NCBI GenBank assembly: GCA_030674185.1
Contig: JAPXFY010000023.1
Span: 16,265,686-16,329,685 of the forward strand
Source of the DNA: Monoplex corrugatus
Taxonomy: Eukaryota; Mollusca; Gastropoda; Littorinimorpha; Ranellidae
DNA length: 64,000 nucleotides
Direction of reading: 5' to 3'
A program made the translations under genes and the position numbers. Shown here piece by piece: positions 11,507 to 63,700 of the stretch; the stretch's first letter is position 1; the number at the start of each line of letters is the position of its first letter. The notes below the pieces were generated by a model, which worked only from the letters and a program-made list of their open reading frames with translations, was not told the origin of the DNA and did not search any database.

Positions 11507-12113
11507 AACAGCGGAACCTAGCTTACTGAAGATGGAATCGACTTGCAGTTTTAAATGTTACTACAGCAGAACCTAGCATACTGAAGATGGAATCACCTTG
11601 CAGTTTTACATGTTACTACAGCAGAACCCGGTTTACTGAATATGGAATATACTTGCAGTTTTACATGTTACTACAGCAGAACCTAGCATACTGAAGATGG
11701 AATCACCTTGCAGTTTTACATGTTACTGCAGCAGAACCTAGCATACTGAAGATGGAATCACCTTGCAGTTTTACATGTTACTACAGCGGAACCTAGCATA
11801 CTGAAGATGGAATCGCCTTGCAGTTTTACATGTTACTACAGCAGAACCTAGCATACTGAAGATGGAATCACCTTGCAGTTTTACATGTTACTGCAGCAGA
11901 ACCTAGCATACTGAAGATGGAATCACCTTGCAGTTTTACATGTTACTACAGCGGAACCTAGCTTACTGAAGATGGAATCGCCTTGCAGTTTTACATGTTA
12001 CTACAGCAGAACCTGGCATACTGAAGATGGAATCGACTTGCAGTTTTACATGTTATTACAGCGGAACCTGGCATACTGAAGATGGAATCACCTTGCAGTT
12101 TTACACGTTACTA
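11507..12113. repeat. 55-bp minisatellite, about 11 units
   Basis: Unit: GCAGAACCTAGCATACTGAA, GATGGAATCACCTTGCAGTT, TTACATGTTACTACA. Eleven consecutive copies are phase-locked at 55 bp, with a few alternating substitutions (CAGCAG/CAGCGG, ATCA/ATCG). Confidence 0.93.
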
Positions 12114-12114
12114 C

Positions 12115-13385
12115 AGACTGCAACAGTTACAGTCAAGAATCTGGAATGGCCTGAAAAACGCTTGATCTTTACTGTGAAATGTCCACCATCAAGTAATGCC
12201 ACTTAAGAATGATACAAATATTCAAGTTACCATATTCATTCAGTGTTTAGCATTATTTTCAGTGTTCACCATCAAGTAATGCTACTTAACAATGATCCAA
12301 TATTCAAGTATTCATATTTATCCAATTTCATTTCTTTTGTCACAGTGGATCTACTACAGGAAACTAGGGCTGCTTTTCCTTTAGAGAGCATGTCATCACA
12401 GTGCTGTGCAACCTTTTCACTTTTTTCTTGTTTTTTTTTTTTTTTGTGTGATCAAGACTTCAGAAAGGCAAGAAGGCTAATTGGTCTTCAAAGGGAGGGA
12501 CCCGAGAAATCAATCTCTCTCTCCAATGTTTTATACCAAGGCACCAATATCAGCTTTAACTCAAAACTATGCATCAGCAAGCAGTTTCATGGTCCAAAAT
12601 TCACTGCTGTTTTTCTTTCATAGTCTTCATCTTTTCTATGCAGTGCAGAAGAAAAAAATCCTCTCTCGTCTTCTTCACCTTTTCTATAGAGTAAAGCAGA
12701 AAACATCTCAGCAACTGGTACAGAAAGCCTTTTAATACGTTTAACCACTACTATTATTACATCCCAACAACTGGTAAAGAAAAACTGACAAAACATTACT
12801 ATTATTATCAATAAATGTGTTATTTCTATATCATGATGCTGCTTCATCAATAATATAATCAGAATGCTGACACAAATGACACAGATCATTAACAATATGA
12901 TACTGATCATTAACAATATGAACAATGTTTTTCAAACAGACACTCTACAGATACATTTCTGTAATGGACGTTAAACGTTGAATCTGTTGTTAGATGTGTG
13001 ATAAGAAAGAGGAAAATGCAAACATGCTCAAGTATTTTCACAATATTTTTTTCCAGATGTGCACTACCTATTCATGCAAGTCCACTGAACTTACTGATGA
13101 AACAGAATCACAAGATACATTCATATCTTCATGTAAAATTTTTCACAGCTTTCAACCAGTCTTAAAAAAAAAAACAGCAGATAAAAAACATTTTAAAAAC
13201 ATAAAAACACACATACACACTAATATATAAAACAGGACCTACTATTCCTCCCTTAACAGACATAACAACACAACAATGAACAACACTGGTTTTTCACAGT
13301 TCACCAGTACACTACCAAACGATACAAGGAATGATTTTCAGAAATATACTGAGATACTGTCTAAATATGCAAACTGATAAAAAAG
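12115..13385. other. No gene; downstream flank of STT3B
   Basis: AT-rich non-coding sequence. The transcript's 3' UTR may reach here, but no polyadenylation site was supported. A short direct repeat, CACCATCAAGTAATGC, occurs at about 12184 and 12266. Confidence 0.5.
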
Positions 13386-13389
13386 TGTA

Positions 13390-13466
13390 ACCACACACAC
13401 ACACACAGACATACACACACACAGACATACACACACACAGACATACACACGCACACACACACACAA
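13390..13466. repeat. CA microsatellite
   Basis: ACACACAGACATAC-type units over about 75 bp. Confidence 0.9.
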
Positions 13467-13762
13467 TCTGAAAAAAAACTACATACACACACAACCACCT
13501 CATCCACCAAACAAACAACCAAGTCTCAGCTAAACCCTATTCCAAACAAACAAACAATCAAGCAAGCAAACCAAGAAAAATCCCTAACCAAAGTAAGGAA
13601 AAACCATGAACAGTAATGATAATAATAATATTAATAATCAATGGCTGCACCCTGGAACACGTGCCAGAGCAGAAGGACTGCATCACACCCCCAGAGGGGA
13701 GGCATGACGAGGGACGAGACGTCAAGAGACACAGGGGGCTGGATCATGGGCAGAAACTGTCA

Positions 13763-53021
<39,259 letters not shown>

Positions 53022-54400
53022 CTGAACAGATCAATCATTTCTGGGTCAGAATTAGAAAGCACCATATACTGTTTTCTTGTAATGACATACATCAACACTG
53101 CATACATTCCATTCTTCTTTCATTCTTTATATAATAAGCTAATTCTATTACAATTTACATGCAAACTACCTCCCAACAACTGGACATTCTGAAATAAAGC
53201 AAACTATTTCTTTGTGAATAAATCAGTGCCTGCAATGGGATTTTCAACCAATTTCCCTTTCACTTTTAAGGGCACTTTGATCCATATCAGTGAAGAGGAT
53301 TACGAAGTTGACAATCTACAGAAAACCAACTCTTGAAGTTTAGCATCTGAATTTCGAATCAAATCACCATACATGGCAATGATCAGCGGTCAGGACTCTT
53401 TACAACACCATCACAAACAGAGGACAAAGAACTAGAAATCAAACATACGAAAGAAACCTTACAGTCAATGGCTAAAACGTAAAAGGACTGCATTTCTAAG
53501 TAACTTCTTCCAAAACTACACCTGGAACTCTGCGAAGAAGAAAAGAGCATTCACCCATAGCTAATACTTTATATTCAAACCTGTCAACAAAAGACATGTT
53601 ACAGCATTCTACAAATTCCACATGGGACAACTGATACACCCAAAGTAAAATAAAACAAAATTTGACAAAACATGTGCAGTAGTTTTCTACATGACTTGTG
53701 ATGACTGCAGCAGCAAATACAAGGGACAGACTGCCAGAACATGAGGCAATACAGTCAAAGAACGTATCAACACACCACAACTGCCTCGCAAACAGCAGCA
53801 GAAAAACACTGCAAAGAAAATTCACACTTTAATTTTCAAGGTAAAACATCTTCAAAATTCTGGTCTCTGAAAATCATAATTCAACACAAGAAATTAGAGA
53901 GTTCTGGATTCCAGCACAGAGAGTCAACCATCATCAGAGATGTCTGCTCTGAACCTTCTTCATCTACAAAAAGGTTCCTGCATCATATGACCACCACTCG
54001 TTCACAGAGGTTACAGTATCTGTTTGTATTAAAACTGTTCACAATGAACAAAAAAGCAAAAGAAGGGAAAAACAAACATACAAACATACAAACAAAAACA
54101 ACCCAAAAAGTCACCCACTCAGCCAACTATTTGTTCTGATGAAAACTTCCAGAGAGTTTGAAATATACATTACTCAGCAACTGACTGACCCCATACAGGT
54201 CTTTCATTTTATAAAGCAAGGCAGAGCAGACTCCCCCCACCCCCACCAACATACCTGGGCCGCACTTCTCACATGCAATCAAATGTGCAGCTTGGATGCC
54301 ACATACGTACCATTGCATGGCATTTTTTCAATTGCCACTAAAGCAGTCAACTCCTTTATGGAAGCATACATGCCAGGTGTTTCCATAGACCAACTAATTG
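53022..54400 (-). other. STT3B upstream intron, 5' part, no exon seen
   Basis: AT-rich sequence upstream of the first visible exon on the minus strand. Plus-strand GGRTC sites from here to 64000 were inspected for the reverse complement of the expected FDPW donor exon, and none fits. No other homology was recognised. Confidence 0.6.
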
Positions 54401-54406
54401 ATATAT

Positions 54407-55008
54407 GTGACCTCCCACCACGAAATCAGTCTTAACTCGCAGTCAGTCGAACAGCACTAGGAGCTGAAAAGGTGACTTGAGGGTCTATCTGGGATGTTTT
54501 GACTTTTTCTTAAAATTGATTTCTGTAGACTATAATCTATCCCCTACAGAAATTTTTTTCTCGAAAAAATATTATTAATCAATTTAAAATGGTATTTTAA
54601 TGCACTGATCACAGCAGAAAGAACACAATTTCCTACCAAAACTACCTTTATTATGAGCCGTAGCCTGTACAGTACCCGCACATGTGATATACTGATGGAA
54701 AGCTCTTTGGTGCACCTTTCAGATAATGACAGCGAAAATTAGAAACACACTGGGTCAAAGCCACCAAATAAAGAAATTTAAGGAAAATGTATAGGACAGC
54801 ACACAAAAACTTAAGAGGCCGTTTTCTCAAAATGGCCATCATAAAACTTAATGACTTTAAACATACATAACTTCTACATTTTTTTGAGTACAAGCTTTAT
54901 TCAAGTACCAAAATAATCAGCAGAATCATAGAATGTACACTTTCCAGTGATATGTATCTCAAAATGCCCAAAATATTAGTTAAAACTGATTTCGTGGTGG
55001 GAGGTCAC
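54407..55008 (-). mobile_element. 600-bp TIR element, copy 3
   Basis: 602 bp with ends GTGACCTCCCACCACG and CGTGGTGGGAGGTCAC, flanked by ATAT (54403-54406, 55009-55012). Internal sequence matches copies 1 and 2 throughout. Confidence 0.88.
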
Positions 55009-55030
55009 ATATGCTTACACTACATTGCCT

Positions 55031-55223
55031 TTAACCCTTTGACTTGCACACCCTGTCCACCAGCATCCTGCATTGCCAACCATGCCAGCAAAGCAAAAAC
55101 TTAACCCTTTGATTCCCTCATCCTATGCACCACCTTCCTGCAGGAAACTGGTGGACAGGGTGAGGGAATCAAAGGGTTAAGTTCCTGCTGTTGGTGGACA
55201 GGGTGCAGGAGTCAAAGAGTTAA
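55031..55223. mobile_element. TTAA-palindrome MITE copy 9 (full short form)
   Basis: 193 bp, TTAA at both ends. The inner palindrome is an 80-bp hairpin (55101-55180) that itself begins TTAACCCTTTGA and ends CAAAGGGTTAA. Lies 18 bp after the 600-bp TIR element's target duplication. Confidence 0.9.
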
Positions 55224-55283
55224 TAGGCTAACAATGATATGGCTTGCAATGTCTTAAATGTATGTATCATGTACCCATGAGGA

Positions 55284-55362
55284 GATACTAAGCAGGTTCA
55301 AACCCAGACCTCCCAGCTGGAAGACCAAAGTCCGAACAACTCAACTACCCCGCCTGTCGTAT
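55284..55362 (-). mobile_element. tRNA-derived SINE head
   Basis: The minus strand reads GGGTAGTTGAGTTGTTCGGA (box A-like) and GGTCTGGGTTTGAACC (box B), spacing as in a tRNA. Truncated after the head. It is a SINE rather than a tRNA gene because no acceptor stem can be drawn. Confidence 0.65.
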
Positions 55363-55459
55363 TCCCACATCTACATTCCCACATCTTCAAGCTCATAACA
55401 AACAGTTGCTAAAGTCAAGAGACAGGTAACAAGATGGTCAGGCCAACAGTCTCTCTTTG

Positions 55460-55460
55460 C

Positions 55461-55545
<85 letters not shown>

Positions 55546-55583
55546 TGTGTGTGTGTGTGTGAAAGAGAGAGAGAGAGAGAGAA
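55460..55583. repeat. GT then GA microsatellite
   Basis: GT about 100 bp with one AT interruption, then GA. Confidence 0.94.
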
Positions 55584-55599
55584 ACACAAATAAACGCAT

Positions 55600-57349
55600 A
55601 CACTAATTTTCGTAAGCACAAAGTAGTGTCACTGTCAAAGTGCAACATCACAGAACAGCATCTTCAGAAGGTCACAGTATCAATCAACCCAGCTATAAAA
55701 TCAATCAAATCAGCATGGCAAGTGAAAACAAAAGTTCACCCTGGCACTTGTGCTGCATCGCATGCAACATACTCTGAAAGCTTCATTTGTTTTAACATAA
55801 AATCATATTTAATGCAGGCATGCTAATTATGAAGCCTGCACAATACAGTTTCTTCCTGCTAAACAAATCACAGTGTTGGGTGAATGCCAGTCAATTCTGC
55901 AAAGTTCATTTTCAAAGAACTCGTTTTTGCTTAGTTCTTGTGTACACAGCAGCATGCATCTGTTAATGCAGCATTATTGAATAAATTGATGGCAGACCCT
56001 TTCACAGAGATGAACTGATGACAGTATAACCTATACAAAGGCCTCAAGGGTATCGCACATGACTGAACAAAATGGAAATAGCTGATTTATGTTATCCATA
56101 TTTTATGTTCTCACAGGCAGTATTATTAATTAAGTTTGAGATGCTTCAGCACAGTCAGCAGTTATGCTCGTGCTCTCTCTCTCTCTCTCACACACTCTCT
56201 CTCTCAAGCACATATTTAAACATGTATACATACAAACATGTATATATATGCACTTCTATGTTATTCTTAACCCTTTGACTCCTGCACACTGTTCACCAAC
56301 TACAAAAACTTGAACCTTGGTTGACAATGCAGGATGCTGATGGACAGGGTGCACGAGTCAAAGGGTTACATCATTTGTAGAACACACACACACACACTTG
56401 AATATGTGTATTTACTTTTATGTTTTGTGTATTCTTGATCTTTATGTCCGTTTTTTTTTTCCCGGTCTAATCTGATTTTCAATTCTTTTCCGGATTCCTT
56501 TATCTGTTGTTTCAAAATAAGTATATTAGCAACAGCAGATATGCAAGTTGGCCTGTGTTATATAGATCTACATTAGTACATACCATCAAAAAATAACCAA
56601 ACTCTCTCTCTCTCTCTCTCTCTGTCATAATGATGTAGAACACCTAGAAAGGCAACTGTAGGATCAATGCAGATGAGACCATGTTCTGATATTAAGACCT
56701 GATAATCCCAGTGGTCCATTACTGCCGAGCTGTGGGGTTTCATATTTCTGGGACATGGTTTTATGGAATGAGTTGTAATTGTTTCCTACCACCACCTGTC
56801 ATCCATCAGCAGACAGAGAAACATGTCACTCTGTCTGTGCTTACATGCCACTCAAAAGCAACATGTCACTCTGTCTGTGCTTACATGCCACTCAAAAGCA
56901 ACAGACAGGTCAGTTAATTAAACTATGCCACTTTCGATCAGCCAAAATCTTACCGTTTCGTTAATCAATGGCTTTCAGGAACACTTCATATTTGCATGTG
57001 CACACTGATCAATATTTTTTATATCAGTCATGCACATGGGTAAGTAAGACTATGGGAAAACGACTCTTTTAAGTTTAACAAAACAGGCTGAGATCCTGAG
57101 CCCATCTAGGCCTCAGTAGGGTGCAAAGACAACACCTGCTCAGAGGCAGGAGGGAAAGAAGAAAGGGAGGAGGAAGAGGGCAGGAGAAGGAGAAAAATGA
57201 ATAATTTCATTCACAAGCAGTTCAGTTTCATCTAGAAACGGAATTCAATTGCTCATTTGGAGGCAAGTGAAATGTCCCTATGCTACGTGCACACTATTTG
57301 AAAAAAAAATCATGACAACAATATTACAAGCCATGCTCTTTTCTTTTTG

Positions 57350-57381
<32 letters not shown>

Positions 57382-57570
57382 AGTGGTGGTGGTCGGCTGG
57401 ATGGTTGCTTTGTTGGTTGCAAGGTTGGTTGGTTGGCTGTTTCATCAAATAAGGAATTCCACCATATGATGGAAAAATGTCACCCACGTATAAGTGATAA
57501 GGTCAGAATTTCATCTTTAAAAAAATGCAGGGATTAATACTTCTTACTTTCTAGGGCAGATCAGGTTGCA
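55600..57570. other. No gene; one MITE and a 42-bp duplication
   Basis: Non-coding upstream flank or intron of STT3B. A tandem duplication of about 42 bp (ACATGTCACTCTGTCTGTGC TTACATGCCACTCAAAAGCA) lies at 56820-56903. A GGTGGTGGT run is at 57366-57395. Confidence 0.5.
56267..56369. mobile_element. TTAA-palindrome MITE copy 10 (short)
   Basis: TTAACCCTTTGACTCCTGCA to GCACGAGTCAAAGGGTTA. Inner hairpin deleted; the right TTAA is TTAC. Confidence 0.82.
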
Positions 57571-57578
57571 ACCGATCT

Positions 57579-57581
<3 letters not shown>

Positions 57582-57634
<53 letters not shown>

Positions 57635-57640
57635 TGCGTG

Positions 57641-57675
<35 letters not shown>

Positions 57676-57745
57676 TGGGCGGGGCGCGCGTGTGTGTGTG
57701 TGTATCTGTGTGCGTGCAGGCATGCGTGTCTGTCTATACATACAT
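57582..57745. repeat. GT and (GTGC)n microsatellite
   Basis: GT 57582-57632, then GCGTGCGTGC about 40 bp, then GT again. Confidence 0.92.
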
Positions 57746-58198
57746 GTGTGTGTGAATAGACAGACTTATTTTATCTAATCATTTTACACATTTTTCTTTA
57801 TTAATGTATTTTTTGTGGACTAGTGGTACTATCAGTTATGACCCATTTCTGACCTTCTGTTATCTGTTATACTTGATGACATCTGTTTATATATTGATTC
57901 AATGTATATCATGCAAAGTCTGTTTTTCTCAGGTTATGATCTATCACCATCTAAAGAGCAATAAGAAGGCTTTGACATGGACCATGAATTTTACGCTAAC
58001 TAATGGGATCATAACATCATTATTCTACTGTTATAGTCATTATGTGTTCATCAGAATCCTGATTATGAATCAACGGTTCAATGCTAATCAGTAAAGGCTA
58101 TCACCAAGTGACTTGTCACCATGACTAAGACCACTGACCAGCTCCCTCCGGGTCACTCTCATATAATAAGCTCCCTCCGGGTCACTGCTCTCATATAA

Positions 58199-58376
58199 TT
58201 AACCCTTTGACTCCCACACCCCTGTCCACCAGCATCTTACATTGTCAACCATGCTAGCAAAGCAAAAACGTAAGCCTTTGGCTCCCTCACCCTCTGGTGG
58301 ATAGGGTGAAGGAGTCAACACTCAAAGGGTCAAGTTTTTGCAGCTGGAAGACAGGGTGCTGGAGTCAAAGAGTTAA
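58199..58376. mobile_element. TTAA-palindrome MITE copy 11
   Basis: TTAACCCTTTGACTCCCACA to CTGGAGTCAAAGAGTTAA, 178 bp, TTAA at both ends. Inner hairpin shortened. Confidence 0.87.
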
Positions 58377-58496
58377 TCAACGCCCAGTTGCCTTAGATTT
58401 CAATGAACATCCTATTCTGCATTACCGATTGATAATGCTAATGGTTGCTAAGTGGGCCCTTCTAAGCAAAGTAACAATTACAGCCTGTGGAGTTGA

Positions 58497-58509
58497 ACAC
58501 ACACACACA

Positions 58510-58589
<80 letters not shown>

Positions 58590-58722
58590 TGATTTTTCGT
58601 TGCCGGTGGAGTTTATAAATACATTCCCTGTATCAGTGTATGGTATGTCACTTATCAGTGAAAACAAGCACACGCACACACAAACACACACACACACATA
58701 CACACACACACACACACACAAA
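58497..58722. repeat. CA microsatellites
   Basis: CA at 58497-58588 and 58674-58720. Confidence 0.93.
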
Positions 58723-58739
58723 ACTCCTCTAGTGCTTAA

Positions 58740-59279
58740 TTCATCTTCATCAATGCCCCTGGACATATGATCACAACCACTATCTTAAAAGCATAACATG
58801 GTGGAAAACAGTAACTTCAGTTATCAATGCTTAAAAGTCCTGTCGCACATTATGTTAACAAGTACTGCATAGTTATCCTATTCATCCTGCTAAGATATTA
58901 GTAATGTTATAACTCACAAGCAATGCTCTTCCTGAACCAGGAAGTGCTGATAGCACACATCTGGTAATTTAGTTTCCTAAAAAGAAAAGATAGTTATGAA
59001 CCCTGTAATACAGTACTTAGTGTTGAAAAGTTCACAAAACTACAATCACCTGGAGCTTTTGATTTGTATCACTGTATCAAAGCTCCATAACCCAGCCTTC
59101 AGTTTAAACTTTTCCAGCAAACAAGATCTTTTTCTCTGTTAATTAAATAGTGTCACCCTCAGTTCCTTCCCTCTCCACACACACCCTCCCCCTCAACCCC
59201 CGCTCACTGTCTATATCTAAGAGTCTCTTACAGTCACATTCACACACATATTTATAAACATGCCAACTCTCTTCTCTCT

Positions 59280-59348
<69 letters not shown>

Positions 59349-59987
59349 ACACACACACAATGATTCAAGCAAAGTTTCTTGAAAACAAAAGTTACACACA
59401 AGTATTGTAATTTGTAATGCACACAAATTCATTTCTTTTTTTTTTTTTAGTTTGTTTGTTCATGTGTTTGCTTGCTTGCTTGTCTGTTGGTTGCTTTGGC
59501 AACATTTCTAAAACTGTCTGAACTGAAGTTTAAGCCATTTCAACAAGGCACCAGACACTATCTTGTTTGCCATGAGATTTAAGTGAAAGCCAACACCTTT
59601 ATCACCACATTCATGATTCAACAATTTCAACTCCCAACCCCCCCCCCCCCCCCACACACACACACAGAGCACCAGGTCCATTTAATCTGTGTTTCTCAAG
59701 ACTTCTCTATCTCTGAAACATCTATTTCAACAAAAGGTTACAAAATAATGTGTGTGAACAGTGTATGTATCAGAATGTGAGTGTGTTTGTCAATGTAGAT
59801 CATATAACAGATATTTTTATATGTATATGAACTTGGGGAAAAAAAAGATTATTAAAATAAAACCAAATGTGTGACTCGGACTCATGAGAACACTGATCTG
59901 GGTTCCAACTACAACACAAAATAATTACTTATAAATATAAAACATAGATTAAAAAATATAAACAGTGTGTGTGTGTGCGTGCATGTG

Positions 59988-60018
<31 letters not shown>

Positions 60019-60179
60019 TACATGTGCGTGCGTGTGTGCGTTGCGTGCGTGTGTGTGTGGTGTGTGTGTGTGGTGGTCTTTCATTTAATGTCTATTCACT
60101 TAAGTGATTTTAGACACACACAAAAAAACAAAAAAACAAAATTCATGAGGAGTGAAGAGTATACTTGGAAATATACATA

Positions 60180-60237
<58 letters not shown>

Positions 60238-60950
60238 CTGTGTGCGTGCACATGCGAGCGCGAGTGCCTGTGTGCATGTGTTCATGCCTATGCCTATGGT
60301 TGTGTGCATGCATATGTCATTTTCAGTTTCAGCATATTGTCTGGGTTATATTTGACAGGACCTTTATGCATTTTCACAATAGGCCTATTGTAGAAACCAG
60401 GCTACATCCCAACAATTACAAGCCAGTGAGCATGTAAATTTTAGTATTTTACAGTTACAAACTTCATCAAAGTGAATATATTTTCACTTTCAGGCTGAAA
60501 TAAGTTCGTTCTCAATCAAACTATAAAATTATGTTTACAACAAAACTTGAAAACACTGCACAAGAACAAGAATACGATATTCACTTATATAATGTTCTCT
60601 TATTAGATTTAAATGTACAACATGACATACTCATGATACTGTCATCTGTCTATAAAATGCAAGCACATAACGCGCACGCGCGCACGCACATACACACAAA
60701 CACACACACACTGAAAATTCCAGTTGGATGACAAAATCACCCCAGGAAATAATTAATAACTAAGCTAGAAACTTTACATTATTTTTCCCCTTAATAATAA
60801 ATTGTTCTGAATTTCACTATAGCACTATCTCTACTATTTCTAATGAATCTGCGCAGCCCTTTTCTTAGCTAAGAAACCACTGCAATTTTCTATCCTAGCA
60901 GAAATGCAAATCAAAAAATTCCACTGTCTACAGTCCATCAGACAGACGCT
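58740..60950. other. No gene; CA/GT tracts
   Basis: CA at 59288-59360, C16 at 59638-59653, GT at 59967-60075 and 60183-60236. GGACTCATGAGAACACTGAT then CTGGGTTCCAACT near 59877-59915 may be an eroded SINE head. No exon recognised. Confidence 0.5.
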
Positions 60951-61875
60951 GAATTGCACTGTGTAGATCTGCAGTAGCTGCAGCTTCCCCTACAGTTCCA
61001 AAAGTGCTAAAAAAAAAAAACATTTTGGGAGAAATAGAAATCCTCCATCCAACTAGTTGAGATCTAACAAGTCCTACTGTGGCCTTTTCCTTACAGACAT
61101 TCGAAATATTTGAATGATTTTAGTTGTAACCATGCTTCAGATTTTTCTTTTACTTTTTTATTTACTTTTTTATTTATTTATTTATTCATTTATTTATTTA
61201 TTTACTCGTTTACTTATTTATTCACTTTTGTCCCATCTAGCTCCCATATTTCTATTCCCAAGCCACTCATTTCGACACCCAAACACACCCTCAAACCTCA
61301 AACAAAACAAAACTGAGGTCAACATGAGAAACTCAAACTGGCACGACAGGCCACAGGATCTGGGATGATTTTGCTGTGATTCATCATTTGTATTTAAGTT
61401 TAACCACCCACAGCTGAAGCTTATGACAATATGAGGACACCAACAATCAGCAGTCTACCTTTCAGTCGCACACATGTGACACAATGTTGTTTGCAAAGAC
61501 GATGCTGATTATGACTACAAAACCATAACCCACAAGAACAAAAAGTCCAGGGCACCAGTCCCTAAATGAAAACAAAAATGTGCATCACCATTACCCAAAC
61601 ATAGTTCTGAAAAATTTACATTTTTTTCTTTTTTATGTGTCAAATATTGTATTGCAGCATGTTAACACAATGAAAGATCAAGTACTTTGGTCTAGTACTG
61701 TAGTAGGCTAAAACTAGCAGCAATGCTAGACACACAGTTGAAAAAAGCAGGCTTAATCACTAATTAGTAATATAATATTTTTAATAACATAATAAATGTG
61801 ATTTATTATTATTAATAATATTATTATAATGTTAAACTGAATGGACTGGGAGAGGAATGGAGAGGAAAGAATGGA

Positions 61876-61937
<62 letters not shown>

Positions 61938-63290
61938 CACCGTCATTGAGCATGAAGCCATACATGCCTTGAAAGTTGAATACCGGATGGATTAAAAAAA
62001 GAAAAAAAATCACTAGTATGAATAATGTAACTTTAAGGCAGCCTCATTAAGCCTCAGTTCAAAGATATATATATGAAAATATTGGCGAGTAACAGTACAC
62101 AGAGTGGTTGCATCATCATCATCTCTCTCTCTCCCTCCGCCCGTTCCCTCCTTCCCTCCCTTTCTCTCTCTTATGTTGGTGTTGTCAGAACTTGACAAGT
62201 ATTTGCTTTGTGTGCATCTCTCATGCCTTTGTTACAGTTGTACTCCACATAATCAACTGGCATTAAGGAAGTCGATACTCTATTACAACTCATTTACAAA
62301 TTCTTTAATGGTGCATATTCTGATTCATCCACTTTCATCATAGCGTTAGTTGACATGTCTCACCCTTTCCATATAAATGTGTTCTTAATGCTTCCTTTTA
62401 CTTTCTTCTAGTCCTTTGATTCTATCAATCCATACAATTGTAATTTACTAATTTACTGGGCTTTGGCTTATTTTCATTTGTATAAAGTATGTTTACATAC
62501 TTTATTGTTAAAAACTAGTGCTTTTACTATTACATTATTACTCTCGTTTTTGTTGTTCTTGTTACTGTTAGGGGTCGACATGTCTTTGATTTACATGTCT
62601 CATTGTCTGCCTTTGTGAGTTTGTCTCTCATGCTTTTGTAAAATGCTTGATCAACTGATACAGTCAGTGTTTTATATAATGCAATGGTTTATTTATATTC
62701 GACCTAACTTATCTCAATATATGTGACCTAGCATGGGAAAACTAGGCTAAAGATGCAGCAAGCTGCCATAGCTAAAGCTAAAAATAAAATTACTGCTGTT
62801 AAAGCCCAGCCGAATGCCTAGAGCCATATCAGGGCTATAACCATTTCAAAATGAATACAAAACTTAAACAAGGGAGAAAAAAAAAAGAAAGAAAATTAAG
62901 TACACATTTCAATGCAGTTGCACACATATTCCAAGAAGATGCCTGGGTCTACTAACCTCCTTCTATATTTTGGGTCTTTATCATGATGTGTTCTTCACTT
63001 TCCCTCAGTTTTATCATGTCTTATAATTCAGTAAAAGCACTCCACAAACACTGTTGAACAATATCAATTTTCATTTTCAAAAAGTTCATGAGCAGATTAG
63101 ATTGTTTGTCGTACATGCATAGGTTTACAAAGTTCAAACTCATCCTGAAAGAAAACAGTAACAGATGAATATAATTCTGGTTTACAGTTTTGGAATCTTA
63201 AGACAAGTTCAAAACTCGCAAATGAAAAGATTGCTCATTTGCCTGGTTTCCCCCATATGATATGTGTAGAGTATGAAGGGCTAACTGTTA
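60950..63290. other. No gene; TTTA and CA tracts
   Basis: (TTTA)n at 61150-61225, CA at 61879-61934 and a CT run at 62123-62175. No STT3B N-terminal exon could be recognised. Confidence 0.5.
62795..62952 (-). mobile_element. Interspersed repeat family B, partial copy
   Basis: TTAAAGCCCAGCCGAATGCC, AGAGCCATATCAGGGCTATA and AATTAAGTACACATTTCAAT match the family; stops at GATGCCTGGG. Confidence 0.65.
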
Positions 63291-63296
63291 CATAGG

Positions 63297-63490
63297 TTAA
63301 CCCTTTGATTCCCGCACCCTGTCCACCAGCATCTTGCATTGTCAACCTTACTAGCAATGCAAAAACTTAACCCTTTCATTCCCTCACCCTATCCATCAGC
63401 TTCCCACAGGAAGCTGGTGGATAGGGTGAGGGAATCAAGGGATTAAATTTTTGCAGTTGGTGGATGGGTTGCGGGAGTCAAAGGGTTAAG
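63297..63490. mobile_element. TTAA-palindrome MITE copy 12 (full short form)
   Basis: 194 bp, TTAACCCTTTGATTCCCGCA to CGGGAGTCAAAGGGTTAA. Inner 80-bp hairpin at 63367-63446. Along with copy 9, it gives the clearest view of the family structure. Confidence 0.9.
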
Positions 63491-63536
63491 TGGGACCTAA
63501 TGTTACTATCCTTGAGTAGTAAATTTTACTCTCTCT

Positions 63537-63557
63537 CTCACACACACAAAATGGTCA

Positions 63558-63598
<41 letters not shown>

Positions 63599-63700
63599 TA
63601 CACAAAATGGTCAAACAAACACACAACACACAGACACACAAACACACACATACACAAGCACGCACACACATACACAAGCACGCACACACAAACACACAGA
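63537..63700. repeat. CA microsatellite
   Basis: CA with a partial duplication of ACACACACTATACACAAAAT-like sequence. Confidence 0.9.

Noticed and set aside
55284..55362. tRNA gene on the minus strand
   Set aside because: Box A and box B are present but no acceptor stem or anticodon stem could be drawn; better explained as a SINE head.
57804..58094. 96-codon hydrophobic frame as a membrane protein
   Set aside because: AT-rich composition alone gives Phe/Leu/Ile/Tyr-rich frames; no homology, no splice context.
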